Assembly: GCA_910585855.1 (NCBI GenBank) | Contig: CAJUGZ010000063.1 | Coordinates: forward strand, 1 to 16,133 | From: an uncultured Lachnospiraceae bacterium | GTDB lineage: Bacteria; Bacillota_A; Clostridia; Lachnospirales; Lachnospiraceae | Reading direction: 5' to 3' | Length of the DNA: 16,133 nt | Shown here: positions 6,808-14,365 of the stretch, in pieces | Layout of the letters: each line of letters opens with the position of its first letter | Numbering within the stretch: the stretch's first letter is position 1 | Made by a program: the position numbers and the translations under genes | Notes under the pieces: generated by a model | What the model was told of the DNA's origin: nothing | The model's database searches: none | Seen by the model: only the letters and a program-made list of their open reading frames with translations

Positions 6808-8169
6808 TTATTTTAATTCCGGCCAGAAATCTTTATTTGCCTCAATCATATCATCTAAAACTTCCTTGGCCACCTTCATACTAGGAACAGTTTTATTAAG
6901 AGTAAATGCCTGAAGCACCTTTTCATAACTTCCCTCAATACAACCCTCTACCAACAGTTTTTCACAATTAAGCTGCTGCATCATCAAACCCTGCTGGAAT
7001 AAAGGAATCGTATTTTGTGCAATAACCTCTGGTCCATCCTTGCCCACATAGGCAGGCACTTCCACCATAGCATCATAAGGTATATTCGGCAATGCCCCTC
7101 TGTTTTCGGTAATAACCAAAAAGCGGGTCTTGGTATCATTCTTCAGTGCTACAGCAAGATCAGCAATCCAATCGCCATGACTTCCAGCATAAAAGACATT
7201 CTCTTCAATCTTTCCGGTTTCTAAATAACGGTCAATTCCCTCAAACAAGTTCTTCTCTCGAGTTTCCATAACCTCGTTTGCTCGGGTATGATTCGGATCG
7301 GAATGTTCCACGAACTCCTTCTGCTGAAGATAATAATTTAAGTAAGTATTTGGCAGCGTATCTGGGAAATTCTGCATAATCTCATATACACCCTTCCAAA
7401 CATAATACCAGCTTCCTTTAGCATGACGATTACCTTTGCTGGTATTAGCAGCCAAAGCAGCCTTATCTTTCATATAGGTATCCGGCAGAAGAATCTCATG
7501 CTCCATAATATACTCCCGCAAAGCAGGCAGAATCTCTTTTCCATTGTGCTTAATAGATGTAAACCAGCCAAAATGATTCAAACCATAATAATCGTAAACA
7601 ATTTCCTTTTTATTTTTGATACCCATAGCTGCAGCTACCATATCAATAATCGCAATCGGCATATCGCAGATATTGATAATCCGAGCATTCGGCCGCAGGC
7701 GGCGGCAAGCCTCAGAAACAATAGAAGCAGGATTGGAATAATTTAAAATCCAGTGATCTGGTTTCGCATACTTTTCCGCATCATCAATCACCTGCATCAT
7801 AGGAAAGATAGTACGCATCCCATATGCCATACCGCCACAGCCACAAGTTTCCTGACCTACGCAGCCATGGCGCAGAGGAATCTTCTCATCCTTTTCCCGC
7901 ATAGCGTACTTGCCCACACGCATCTGAGCGAAAATAAAAGCAGCATCTGTATAAGCAGTTTCCGGATCGGTGGTAACCGTCAGTTTAATGTCACATTTCA
8001 AATCCTCATGAAGCAGCCAGTCTACTACTACAGCTACCTTATCCTGACGCTCTTTGTCAATATCAAAAAGACGTACCTCCGTTACATCAAGCTCCTCTCT
8101 GCGCAGAGCAATCGACTTAACAATTCCGGGAGTAAAAGTACTTCCACCACCAACTAATGTAATAATCAT
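6808..8169 (-). CDS. glvA: 6-phospho-alpha-glucosidase, glycoside hydrolase family 4
   Basis: This 453-residue protein closely resembles GlvA/MalA (maltose-6'-phosphate glucosidase), which uses NAD+ and a divalent metal to cleave phosphorylated alpha-glucosides in the cytoplasm. Landmarks in order are the nucleotide-binding LVGGGSTFTPG (5-15), VGKYAMRE, GQETCGCGG, LNYSNPA (142-148), the metal ligand and acid pair in NICDMP (Cys168, Asp169), the metal ligand in GLNHFGW (His199), TLPNTYLNYYL, NHTRANEVME, and the C-terminal VPSMKVAKEVLDDMIEANKDFWPEL, which matches the 6-phospho-alpha-glucosidase branch. Length is normal. AAGGAAG lies 8 nt before the ATG. It lies between permease and EIIA genes, 47 and 25 nt away, so it should hydrolyse the sugar phosphate those proteins make. 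The alpha rather than beta assignment rests on resemblance to GlvA. The exact sugar is not known. Confidence 0.93.
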   Translation of the reverse strand: MIITLVGGGSTFTPGIVKSIALRREELDVTEVRLFDIDKERQDKVAVVVDWLLHEDLKCDIKLTVTTDPETAYTDAAFIFAQMRVGKYAMREKDEKIPLRHGCVGQETCGCGGMAYGMRTIFPMMQVIDDAEKYAKPDHWILNYSNPASIVSEACRRLRPNARIINICDMPIAIIDMVAAAMGIKNKKEIVYDYYGLNHFGWFTSIKHNGKEILPALREYIMEHEILLPDTYMKDKAALAANTSKGNRHAKGSWYYVWKGVYEIMQNFPDTLPNTYLNYYLQQKEFVEHSDPNHTRANEVMETREKNLFEGIDRYLETGKIEENVFYAGSHGDWIADLAVALKNDTKTRFLVITENRGALPNIPYDAMVEVPAYVGKDGPEVIAQNTIPLFQQGLMMQQLNCEKLLVEGCIEGSYEKVLQAFTLNKTVPSMKVAKEVLDDMIEANKDFWPELK

Positions 8170-8216
8170 AATTTATACTTCCTTTCTTTAAATTATTGTT
8201 ATTTTTAATCCATATT

Positions 8217-9842
8217 TTAAAGTTTTGACAACTGTTCATCTACAGCACGGCGTACATCTGCTACCTGAAGCCCATAGATAATCTGAATATCATTTTTCTT
8301 TTTAACAATCCCTCGATTCTCTGTACGGTTAATCAGCGCTTCATTGATAAGAGAAGGATCTTTTAAATTGACCCGCAGACGAGTAATACAATTTTCCACG
8401 GTATTGATATTTGCCTTGCCGCCCAATCCCTGAATAATATCCAGTGCCGTACCGCCGCCCTCTAGGGCAATCGCTCCAGCAGGCACTGCCTGTGCTGCAG
8501 CCTTTGCAACAGGAGTCTTTGCAGCAGAAGCATTTGACACAGAAGCCTTCGCAGCTATCCCGGCAGAAGCAGGTTCTCCCTCACGACCGGGAGTATGATA
8601 ATTAAACTTCTTAATAAGAACAGTAAATACCACAAAATATACCAAAGCCTGAAGAATTCCCATTACAAACATCAAAGGAACACGGTTGCCCTTCTCTGCA
8701 TTGGCAATATTAGTAACAATAGTAGTCAGCAAGTTGCCGTTCCAAAGAGCCACGACACCAAACAATTTCAGCAGCGCTATAAACGCTCCTGCAATGCAGG
8801 CATGAAGGAAGTACAGCAAAGGAGCAGCAAAAATAAACATAAAATCAAGCGGCTCGGTAATACCGGCAATACTAGCAGTGACAACCAGAGGCACTATAGT
8901 AGAGATAATCTTCTTTCGATTCTCAGGATAAGCAGTATAAATAAATGCTCCGCCTATTCCTATGTAACCAAACATCTTGGTAAATCCGATTGCCATATAA
9001 TAAATACTGTCTGAAAAACGCTCCACCGGCATATTCATTTCTGCCATAACAATAGGATAAGCTCCAGCAATCACGTTCTCACCCGCCTGAATCGTACCCC
9101 CCAGATCCGAAAACTGGAAAGGTGTGTAGACCAGATGATGAAGACCAGTAGGCAGCAAAAACCGCTCCAAAAATCCATAGAGAAACAGACCAAGAGCACC
9201 ACTGTTTTTAATTACACTGCCCAAAGCACTAATCCCTCCCTGAACCACAGGCCATACCGTATTCGTAACCAAAGCAAAAACGATAGATATCAGTACCAAA
9301 CACATAAAAGAGAAATTTGCTCCAGAATAGATTTGCATAGCACCCTTAAATCTCTTTTCAAAGGTTTTATTAAAAACCCAACCCACAATACAGCCCAAGA
9401 TAATTCCGCCAAATACACTCATATCCACACACTGGATACCTAAAATCTGGGTTTGTCCAGTTCCAAAAAGTCCCAGCATAGGCTGCGGTTCTGCCAGTTT
9501 TCCAGTGAGAGTCAACAACGTATTTGAGCTGAACAAATACATCAAATATGTCATAAAGCCAATAATTGCAGCCTTATGTTTCTCGTTCTTGGCCAATGCA
9601 GCAGGAAGACCAATGACAAAAATTACACTGAGATTGTTGATAATGCCCATAACAGCATTATAAAGTGTTTGTCCTAACCCCTGAATCGGTCCCCACTGAA
9701 GAAAAGGCAGCGCACCTTTGATCGTATTATTTGTAATAAGTACACTGATAGCAATCAGAATACCCGCTGCAGACATATACATCAAAGGCTGCACCATAGC
9801 TTTAGCGAATTTCTCCAGATTTCCCATGATTTTTTCCTTCAT
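8217..9842 (-). CDS. glvC: PTS EIICB permease, probable alpha-glucoside specific
   Basis: This membrane permease imports and phosphorylates its sugar. The N-terminal EIIC domain (about 1-410) has around ten hydrophobic segments and the family motifs LPTGLHHLVYTPF and GITEPLDFMF. A flexible Ala/Pro/Lys-rich linker (about 415-455) leads to the EIIB domain, with the phosphorylated cysteine in ENCITRLRV (near residue 485) and the GLQVADVRRAVDEQL end. The C-then-B order without EIIA matches MalP/GlvC, and the separate EIIA three genes on completes the system. Two in-frame ATGs lie 6 nt apart. The second (9842) is preferred because the GGAAGGAG site is only 2 nt from the first and 8 nt from the second. 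A small hairpin (CACGG/CCGTG, 9890-9903) lies in the gap after the antiterminator gene. The neighbouring GlvA-like enzyme supports an alpha-glucoside such as maltose, but this is inference. Confidence 0.93.
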   Translation of the reverse strand: MKEKIMGNLEKFAKAMVQPLMYMSAAGILIAISVLITNNTIKGALPFLQWGPIQGLGQTLYNAVMGIINNLSVIFVIGLPAALAKNEKHKAAIIGFMTYLMYLFSSNTLLTLTGKLAEPQPMLGLFGTGQTQILGIQCVDMSVFGGIILGCIVGWVFNKTFEKRFKGAMQIYSGANFSFMCLVLISIVFALVTNTVWPVVQGGISALGSVIKNSGALGLFLYGFLERFLLPTGLHHLVYTPFQFSDLGGTIQAGENVIAGAYPIVMAEMNMPVERFSDSIYYMAIGFTKMFGYIGIGGAFIYTAYPENRKKIISTIVPLVVTASIAGITEPLDFMFIFAAPLLYFLHACIAGAFIALLKLFGVVALWNGNLLTTIVTNIANAEKGNRVPLMFVMGILQALVYFVVFTVLIKKFNYHTPGREGEPASAGIAAKASVSNASAAKTPVAKAAAQAVPAGAIALEGGGTALDIIQGLGGKANINTVENCITRLRVNLKDPSLINEALINRTENRGIVKKKNDIQIIYGLQVADVRRAVDEQLSKL

Positions 9843-9923
9843 TTTCATTTCTCCTTCCGCTTTTTAATATAGTACATTTTTATATTTAACACGGCACACC
9901 GTGAAACTGTTTCTCAAACATCA

Positions 9924-10739
9924 TCAGACAATCTTGGTCAGATGAACCAATAAATAAAACTTCTCCTGAAGGTTCAATACACAGCCAAACGACTTCCGAC
10001 AATACACATCTAAACGTTCCAAACAAAGTCGGTTCTGAGGGTGGCGGCTGAGCAGCATCTCATACATGCCTCCCATGTCCGTATCCTCCCAGCTATGATC
10101 CTGAAACATACGCTGTGCCAAAAATTTTAAATGAGTAATCAAACGCATAGCATCAATGCTTTCATCATCCAGCATAACAGCATACGTTTTTTTAATAATA
10201 TCTAAAGCAGCCTTAACAAACTTCAGCACATCATAAGCAGCGTTTTGATCTACAGAAATAGAAATAATATGCATAGCAATATATCCCGCCTCATCCTCCG
10301 GCAAGATCACATCGCAGCACTCCTGAATAATCGAAAGAGACTGACAGCCTAAACCATACTCCTTTGGATAGAGCATCTTTGTTTCATTGAGCAGCAGATT
10401 AGGAAGAAATAGACCACTGCTCTGGCGCTCAATAGCAAAACTGATATGATCAATCAGGGAGATTGTTGCCTGACTGCTCATAGAACAGCCATTTTCCTCC
10501 GCCATAGCAATAATCCGCTCCGCTGCATCCATTACACAAGACTGGACATCTTTCAGCATCTGCTGAAACTTTATCTGCATTTCGTCCTGTACATAATAAA
10601 CTTTCTGAATCTTACTATCATCAATTTCATCTCCGGGACGCTTGCAAAAACCGATTCCATTTCCCAGCACAATCGCTTCTCGACCATCGGGAGTAATCAC
10701 AGCGACTGCACTATTATTAAAAATTTTTGTAGAACGCAA
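9924..10739 (-). CDS. BglG/LicT-family transcription antiterminator
   Basis: This RNA-binding regulator stops early termination of its own PTS operon. The N-terminal CAT domain (about 1-55, KIFNNSAVAV ... IVLGNGIGF) is followed by two PRD domains. All four PTS-regulated histidines are kept: His98 (LIDHISFAIER), His157 (YIAMHII), His203 (LITHLKFLAQR) and His266 (LLVHLTK), close to LicT positions. The start chosen is a TTG at 10739: GGGGGG (10752-10747) lies 7 nt before it, and the protein then begins at the family position. The upstream in-frame ATGs at 10754 and 10760 have no ribosome site; one overlaps the G-run and the other abuts the leader terminator. It is the first gene of the operon and is preceded by an RAT site and terminator. 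EIIB of the operon would inactivate it when sugar is absent, as known for LicT and BglG. Confidence 0.94.
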   Translation of the reverse strand: MRSTKIFNNSAVAVITPDGREAIVLGNGIGFCKRPGDEIDDSKIQKVYYVQDEMQIKFQQMLKDVQSCVMDAAERIIAMAEENGCSMSSQATISLIDHISFAIERQSSGLFLPNLLLNETKMLYPKEYGLGCQSLSIIQECCDVILPEDEAGYIAMHIISISVDQNAAYDVLKFVKAALDIIKKTYAVMLDDESIDAMRLITHLKFLAQRMFQDHSWEDTDMGGMYEMLLSRHPQNRLCLERLDVYCRKSFGCVLNLQEKFYLLVHLTKIV

Positions 10740-10762
10740 ATCTGATCCCCCCATACACAAAC

Positions 10763-10810
10763 AAAAAAGGCATAAACTCTAAAGTAGTTATCTACTATAG
10801 AACTTATGCC
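10763..10810 (-). terminator. Conditional terminator in the antiterminator-operon leader
   Basis: Minus-strand bases 10810-10769 form a stem of about 19 bp (GGCATAAGTTCTATAGTAG against its partner, with one mismatch and two G-U pairs) and a tiny loop, followed by six T (10768-10763). Its 5' arm overlaps the RAT sequence, so binding of the antiterminator would block folding. This is the standard LicT/SacT arrangement. Confidence 0.88.
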
Positions 10811-10830
10811 TGATTGAACAGTAACACGTT
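10801..10830 (-). promoter_or_regulatory. Ribonucleic antiterminator (RAT) site
   Basis: The minus strand contains GTTACTG, seven bases, then CAGGCATAA. This fits the BglG/LicT RAT consensus, whose core reads GTTACTG ... CAGGCA. It lies about 13-20 nt after the expected transcription start and overlaps the 5' arm of the terminator by ten bases. Confidence 0.82.
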
Positions 10831-10848
10831 GTCATTTATTTGTACTTA

Positions 10849-10877
10849 ATTATACAAATTTTTAACAAAAATGTCAA
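10849..10877 (-). promoter_or_regulatory. Consensus sigma-A promoter of the alpha-glucoside PTS operon
   Basis: A perfect -35 TTGACA (10877-10872), a 17-nt spacer and a perfect -10 TATAAT (10854-10849) face the antiterminator gene. A promoter this strong fits control at the level of antitermination. No catabolite-repression (cre) site was recognised close by. Confidence 0.9.
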
Positions 10878-10914
10878 TATGTCAAAAGTTATAATTTTCT
10901 ATCCTAGTAATTAT

Positions 10915-10945
10915 GGAAAATTTACAACATCAAAACAAATTTTCC
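10915..10945. repeat. AT-rich inverted repeat
   Basis: GGAAAATTT (10915-10923) and AAATTTTCC (10937-10945) are perfect complements around a 13-nt loop. It lies between the PTS promoter and the recombinase N-terminal fragment. It has no T-run, so it is more likely an operator or chance fold than a terminator. Confidence 0.4.
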
Positions 10946-10966
10946 CATTATAGCTCCATCCTAATC

Positions 10967-10990
10967 TTGTATCAAATAAACAAATTACTT
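10967..10990 (-). repeat. Right imperfect inverted repeat at the recombinase breakpoint
   Basis: The reverse complement of this stretch matches 5917-5940 in 19 of 24 positions, with the exact core TTGTATCAAA at 10967-10976. Its outer part overlaps the last two codons of the recombinase N-terminal fragment. Confidence 0.5.
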
Positions 10991-11152
10991 TTCAATATAG
11001 TCATCATAAATTTCTATATCATCCTGTTTTCTTACAAACGAATCAATCAAATCCCTCTGTGAACCAATACTATTACTCCCTAAAACATTCCCCCTAGCAT
11101 CTTCTCTAGACAACCGCAAATATACCGCTGCACAATAACATTCCCTCTGCAT
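10985..11152 (-). pseudogene. Serine recombinase N-terminal fragment
   Basis: These 55 codons match only the start of a large serine recombinase: AAVYLRLSRED with the catalytic serine, the SIGSQRDLI helix, and IEIYDDYI, which in full-length relatives runs on into DDGYSG. Here it stops after two more codons (EK). The ATG at 11152 has an upstream AAGGAAA, so the fragment could be translated, but alone it would be inactive. It covers just the part missing from the recombinase at 4542-5930, on the same strand and upstream. The join residues overlap (DYI versus IYI) with different codons, so it may be the true 5' half or the end of a paralogue. Upstream (11160-11280) nothing else is recognised. 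Confidence 0.82.
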
Positions 11153-11285
11153 AAAATTTCCTTTTTTCACTATCCTATGCCACAAGAAACCCGTCCTATT
11201 CACAAACTCCCAATAAACTTCCTACTTTTCCAATCCACTATCTTCCCTCAGCACTGCAATGGACATCTATATTTTTTAAGTCGAA

Positions 11286-11368
11286 GGGAGGACGCCGAAA
11301 GCGGAAGGAAGCCCGGAATAGACCTTCCTTCCAAGTTCAGCGTCCCCCTCCCAAGTTCAGTTTCCCCC
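11286..11368. repeat. GC-rich hairpin and tandem repeat downstream of the HAD gene
   Basis: A 9-bp perfect stem (GGAAGGAAG 11303-11311 with CTTCCTTCC 11324-11332) is bracketed by GGGAGGACGCC on the left and GCGTCCCCCTCCC on the right, which are themselves partly inverted. The right side contains two 20-bp imperfect tandem units (11329-11348, 11349-11368), each with CCAAGTTCAG. It lies just after the HAD stop codon and could act as an mRNA 3' end, but it lacks a T-run. Confidence 0.65.
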
Positions 11369-11370
11369 CC

Positions 11371-12204
11371 TTAAATCAACCCCATCCTCTGAAATCCATA
11401 ATAAACCCCATCCTCCCAAACACTCTCACACACCATATCTGCCATCTTTTTCAATTTAGAGCAGGCATTTCCCATAGCCACACTAATCCCGGCACGATCC
11501 ATCATTTCATAATCATTCATACTATCTCCAAAAGCAATCGTATCCTGAAGGTCAGCCTTACAATACCGACAAACTATCTCCATCCCTTTTCCCTTATCCA
11601 CACCCCGAAAAATAATTTCTCCATTAAAACAATGCGTACTATCGCCATAAGGATGCACCACAAAACCAAACCGATCAGAAAGAAATTCCTTTGTCTTTTC
11701 TACTGCTTCTAAAGTGGTACTGGTAAAACAAATCTTATACGCCCCTCTATGAGGATAACTCTTATAAGGCAAAATCGGAATCCCCGCCTCAATCTCTTTC
11801 TGCATCCGAATCAACTCCGAATTTTCTGGATTTGGTTTAGCTGTCCTTAAAAACTCCTCCATTTGAGGATCTGTAAAAATCCCCTCCGGGCTTTCAATTC
11901 TGCAAAAAATACCATGATCATGAAATACAGACAAACACTCCTGTATCACTCCTTCCGACAACAAATGGTCAAAAATCACATTTCCTTCTACTTCTATATG
12001 ACTCCCGGCACTTGCTATCACACCGTCAAATCCAACATCCAAAATATCCTTTCCAATAATCGGCATATTCCGCCCAGTACACAAAAACACTTTATGCCCA
12101 TTCTCCCTTGCCCGGCATACCGCTTCTGTCACAAGCAAAGACGGTTTTGCCATAGCAGCAACCAAAGTCCCGTCAATATCCAAAAAAATCAGTTTTCTAT
12201 CCAT
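11371..12204 (-). CDS. Cof-type HAD-IIB family phosphatase
   Basis: This 277-residue cytoplasmic phosphatase of the haloacid dehalogenase superfamily probably removes phosphate from sugar phosphates or similar metabolites. Motif I is FLDIDGTL (Asp9 nucleophile, Asp11), motif II lies around the CTGR segment, a lysine in the GVDKGKGM stretch serves as motif III, and motif IV is FGDSMNDYEMM. The large type IIB cap lies between motifs II and III (about residues 85-185). Length is normal. GAGG lies a few bases before the ATG, and the gene starts 25 nt after the PTS permease stop, so the two are probably one operon. The coupling suggests it treats a phosphorylated sugar or relieves sugar-phosphate stress. 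The real substrate cannot be read from sequence. Confidence 0.92.
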   Translation of the reverse strand: MDRKLIFLDIDGTLVAAMAKPSLLVTEAVCRARENGHKVFLCTGRNMPIIGKDILDVGFDGVIASAGSHIEVEGNVIFDHLLSEGVIQECLSVFHDHGIFCRIESPEGIFTDPQMEEFLRTAKPNPENSELIRMQKEIEAGIPILPYKSYPHRGAYKICFTSTTLEAVEKTKEFLSDRFGFVVHPYGDSTHCFNGEIIFRGVDKGKGMEIVCRYCKADLQDTIAFGDSMNDYEMMDRAGISVAMGNACSKLKKMADMVCESVWEDGVYYGFQRMGLI

Positions 12205-12229
12205 ATCTTTTCCTCAGTTTCCATTTTCT

Positions 12230-14212
12230 TTATTTTCCTTCCTTACAGATAACTGCCGCTATTTGATTCACTCCTATCTTTCCCAATTTGCCTCTTTCCA
12301 CTCGTTTTTCATCCGGCAAATCTGTAAAAATCATAGGAATTACCGTATCATAACCAGCCTTTTGAATCTGCTCCCGATCAAATTCAATCAAAAGCTGACC
12401 CTTTTTCACCACATCATTATCCTTTACATGAGCTGTAAAATACTTTCCCTGTAAATTTACAGTATCCACTCCAATATGAATTAAAATTTCCGTCCCATAA
12501 TTACTGCAAAAACAAACTGCATGTTTTGTATCAAATACGCTGATAACTGTACCGTCCGCAGGAGCATATATCTTTCCGTCAGAAGGAATTACAGCAACAC
12601 CGTCCCCTAAAACCTTATTTGCAAACGTTTCATCCTTTACTTCTTCCATAGCAATCAATTCACCCTGTACATATCCAAAAAACTCTTCTCTTTCTGGTGC
12701 ATCTTCCTTCTTTTGTTCTGTACTGCTTTCTGCCAAATCCTGTTTTACTAATATATCTTCTGTCGTATCCCTATTCTGTCCTAACACACTTTCTGTTTCA
12801 GCCGGAGTTTTATCCATAAATTTTCCAAGAATCATTGTCATAATAAAACCGCCTGCAATCGCAGCCGTATGTGCAATTACATAATTCATATATCCGTTTC
12901 CAGCCGGATCTGCCAGTGCAATTCCCGGCAGTACCGTTGTTCCAAACCCAACTGCTGCCAAATTAGTTAGATAAACAATAATTCCTCCCAAAGCTCCTCC
13001 GATACATCCTCCAATAATCGGAAAACGATATCTTAAATTAATTCCAAACAATGCAGGTTCTGTAATTCCAAACAGTACAGAAACAAAACTAGGAATACAA
13101 AGTTCTCTGGTCTTCACACTATTTCGATGCATCACCAGATAGCCAAGCACTGCCCCGCCCTGTGCAATAATCGCAACAGACATCAAAGGATTTAAAAAAT
13201 TTCTTCCGGTATCTGCCAAAAGCTGTGCTTCGATTGCCCCAAAAATATGATGCAGTCCGGTAATTACCACTAGCTGCTGCAGCCCAGCAAAAATTGCATA
13301 TCCAATCACTCCAAGATTTTGCGTCATCCATACCAAAGCATTGGTAATTCCAGAGGAAAGTCCCCGTCCCACCGGACCGATTATGGTAAATAAAAGCAAA
13401 GCTCCCACCAAAGTAGTAAGCAGCGGTGACAATAACAGCCGTATCACCTCCGGTACTTTTTTCTCAAAAAACAGATCCAATTTTGCCGTTACAAATCCCA
13501 TCAGCAGTGCAACAATAATACCTCCCTGAAATCCTACCAATTCCACACCCAGTCCAAAAATATGTAAAGTTGTGACCTCCACTGTTCCCTGCGCTGCCGA
13601 ATATGCATTGGCAAGACTGTCGCTTAACATAATACAGCCCATCACAATTCCTAAAATAGGTCTTCCTCCAAACCGTTTGCAGGCACTATAGGCAACTGCA
13701 AGCGGAAGAAACCCAAAAATCGCTCCTGACGAAATATTAATCAGCCGATTAATTCCATATAAAGTATCATTTCCCTTTACAATCTCCATATTTCCAAGCA
13801 CGCCGGAAAGCCCGGTAAGAAGAGCCGCCGCAAGAATCCCCGGCATAATATCTACAAATACATCTGACAATGCTTTTATAATTCTTTGAAGAGGATTCAT
13901 CTTTTTATTGGCTACCGTCTTCAAATCACTTAAACTCATATTTTTCATATTGTTGTGATCGGCAAACACCTCATAGACATCATTGACTAAACCAGCACCA
14001 AAAATAATCTGCACCTGATCTCCGGCTACAAATACTCCCTTCGCCAGATCCACATCCTCCATTGCCTTTAAATCCGCCAAATCATTATCTCTTAATACAA
14101 TTCTAAGACGTGTTGCACAATGAGCCACTCCCTGAATATTTTCTTTACCTCCCACCAGTTTGGTAAGTTCTACTGCGATCTTTTCATATCTCTGCCGCTT
14201 ATTCGCATCCAT
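12230..14212 (-). CDS. PTS EIIBCA permease, beta-glucoside/sucrose/trehalose group
   Basis: This 660-residue fused permease has EIIB (about 1-90, phosphocysteine in GVAHCATRLR, near residue 32), then EIIC (about 110-470, about ten membrane segments with VITGLHHIFGAIEAQLL and FGITEPALFGINLR), a charged linker (about 475-525), and EIIA (about 530-655, with the histidine in FDTKHAV near 564 and the phosphorylated histidine in ILIHIGVDTV near 579). It needs only EI and HPr from elsewhere. The frame is open to an ATG at 14356, but the start used is 14212: GGAGG (14225-14221) lies 8 nt before it, and the protein then begins at the EIIB domain. The GLHH...AIEAQLL segment resembles sucrose-type members, but no sucrose-6-phosphate hydrolase is nearby, so the substrate is open. 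A divergent AraC-type gene is the likely activator. Confidence 0.93.
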   Translation of the reverse strand: MDANKRQRYEKIAVELTKLVGGKENIQGVAHCATRLRIVLRDNDLADLKAMEDVDLAKGVFVAGDQVQIIFGAGLVNDVYEVFADHNNMKNMSLSDLKTVANKKMNPLQRIIKALSDVFVDIMPGILAAALLTGLSGVLGNMEIVKGNDTLYGINRLINISSGAIFGFLPLAVAYSACKRFGGRPILGIVMGCIMLSDSLANAYSAAQGTVEVTTLHIFGLGVELVGFQGGIIVALLMGFVTAKLDLFFEKKVPEVIRLLLSPLLTTLVGALLLFTIIGPVGRGLSSGITNALVWMTQNLGVIGYAIFAGLQQLVVITGLHHIFGAIEAQLLADTGRNFLNPLMSVAIIAQGGAVLGYLVMHRNSVKTRELCIPSFVSVLFGITEPALFGINLRYRFPIIGGCIGGALGGIIVYLTNLAAVGFGTTVLPGIALADPAGNGYMNYVIAHTAAIAGGFIMTMILGKFMDKTPAETESVLGQNRDTTEDILVKQDLAESSTEQKKEDAPEREEFFGYVQGELIAMEEVKDETFANKVLGDGVAVIPSDGKIYAPADGTVISVFDTKHAVCFCSNYGTEILIHIGVDTVNLQGKYFTAHVKDNDVVKKGQLLIEFDREQIQKAGYDTVIPMIFTDLPDEKRVERGKLGKIGVNQIAAVICKEGK

Positions 14213-14329
14213 TTCATGCGCCTCCTTTTTCTTCGCTCCAATTTTCTTTGCTTCATTTTTTGTTTCTCGATTTCCCCGTGGCCACAGTAAAGAAACATCT
14301 TCGGCTTTTGTTTGCCTCTTGTAATTCCT

Positions 14330-14358
14330 ATTATAATCTGTTATACTAAAAAACATAT
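14330..14358 (-). promoter_or_regulatory. Candidate activator-dependent promoter of the EIIBCA operon
   Basis: The minus strand has a perfect -10 TATAAT (14335-14330), but only a poor -35 (TATGTT or ATATGT around 14357-14352). A weak -35 with activator-like sites directly upstream is what a positively controlled sugar promoter looks like. It implies a leader of about 110 nt before the start at 14212. Confidence 0.5.
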
Positions 14359-14365
14359 GGAGAAA

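Larger units (their letters stand above)
5917..10990. other. Candidate inserted cassette carrying the alpha-glucoside PTS operon
   Basis: The segment lies between the N-terminal (10985-11152) and C-terminal (4542-5930) pieces of a serine recombinase, both on the minus strand and in the right order. It is bounded by 24-bp imperfect inverted repeats, is visibly less AT-rich than the recombinase genes, and contains one complete PTS operon with its own promoter. No transposase or recombinase lies inside, so any movement would need an enzyme acting in trans. The two recombinase ends overlap by about two residues with different codons, so a clean insertion into one gene is not proved. Exchange between paralogues is also possible. 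Confidence 0.4.

Noticed and set aside
9890..9903. CACGG/CCGTG hairpin between antiterminator and permease genes as a terminator
   Set aside because: Only 5 bp of stem and no T-run; mentioned only as a minor intergenic fold.
11225..11265. A minus-strand frame reading MSIAVL then DSGL upstream of the recombinase N-terminal fragment, resembling the missing Asp block of the subtilase
   Set aside because: A stop codon lies directly before it, there are extra residues between AVL and DSG, and the junction bases do not give a shared core with the 1494 junction. Too short to separate from chance.
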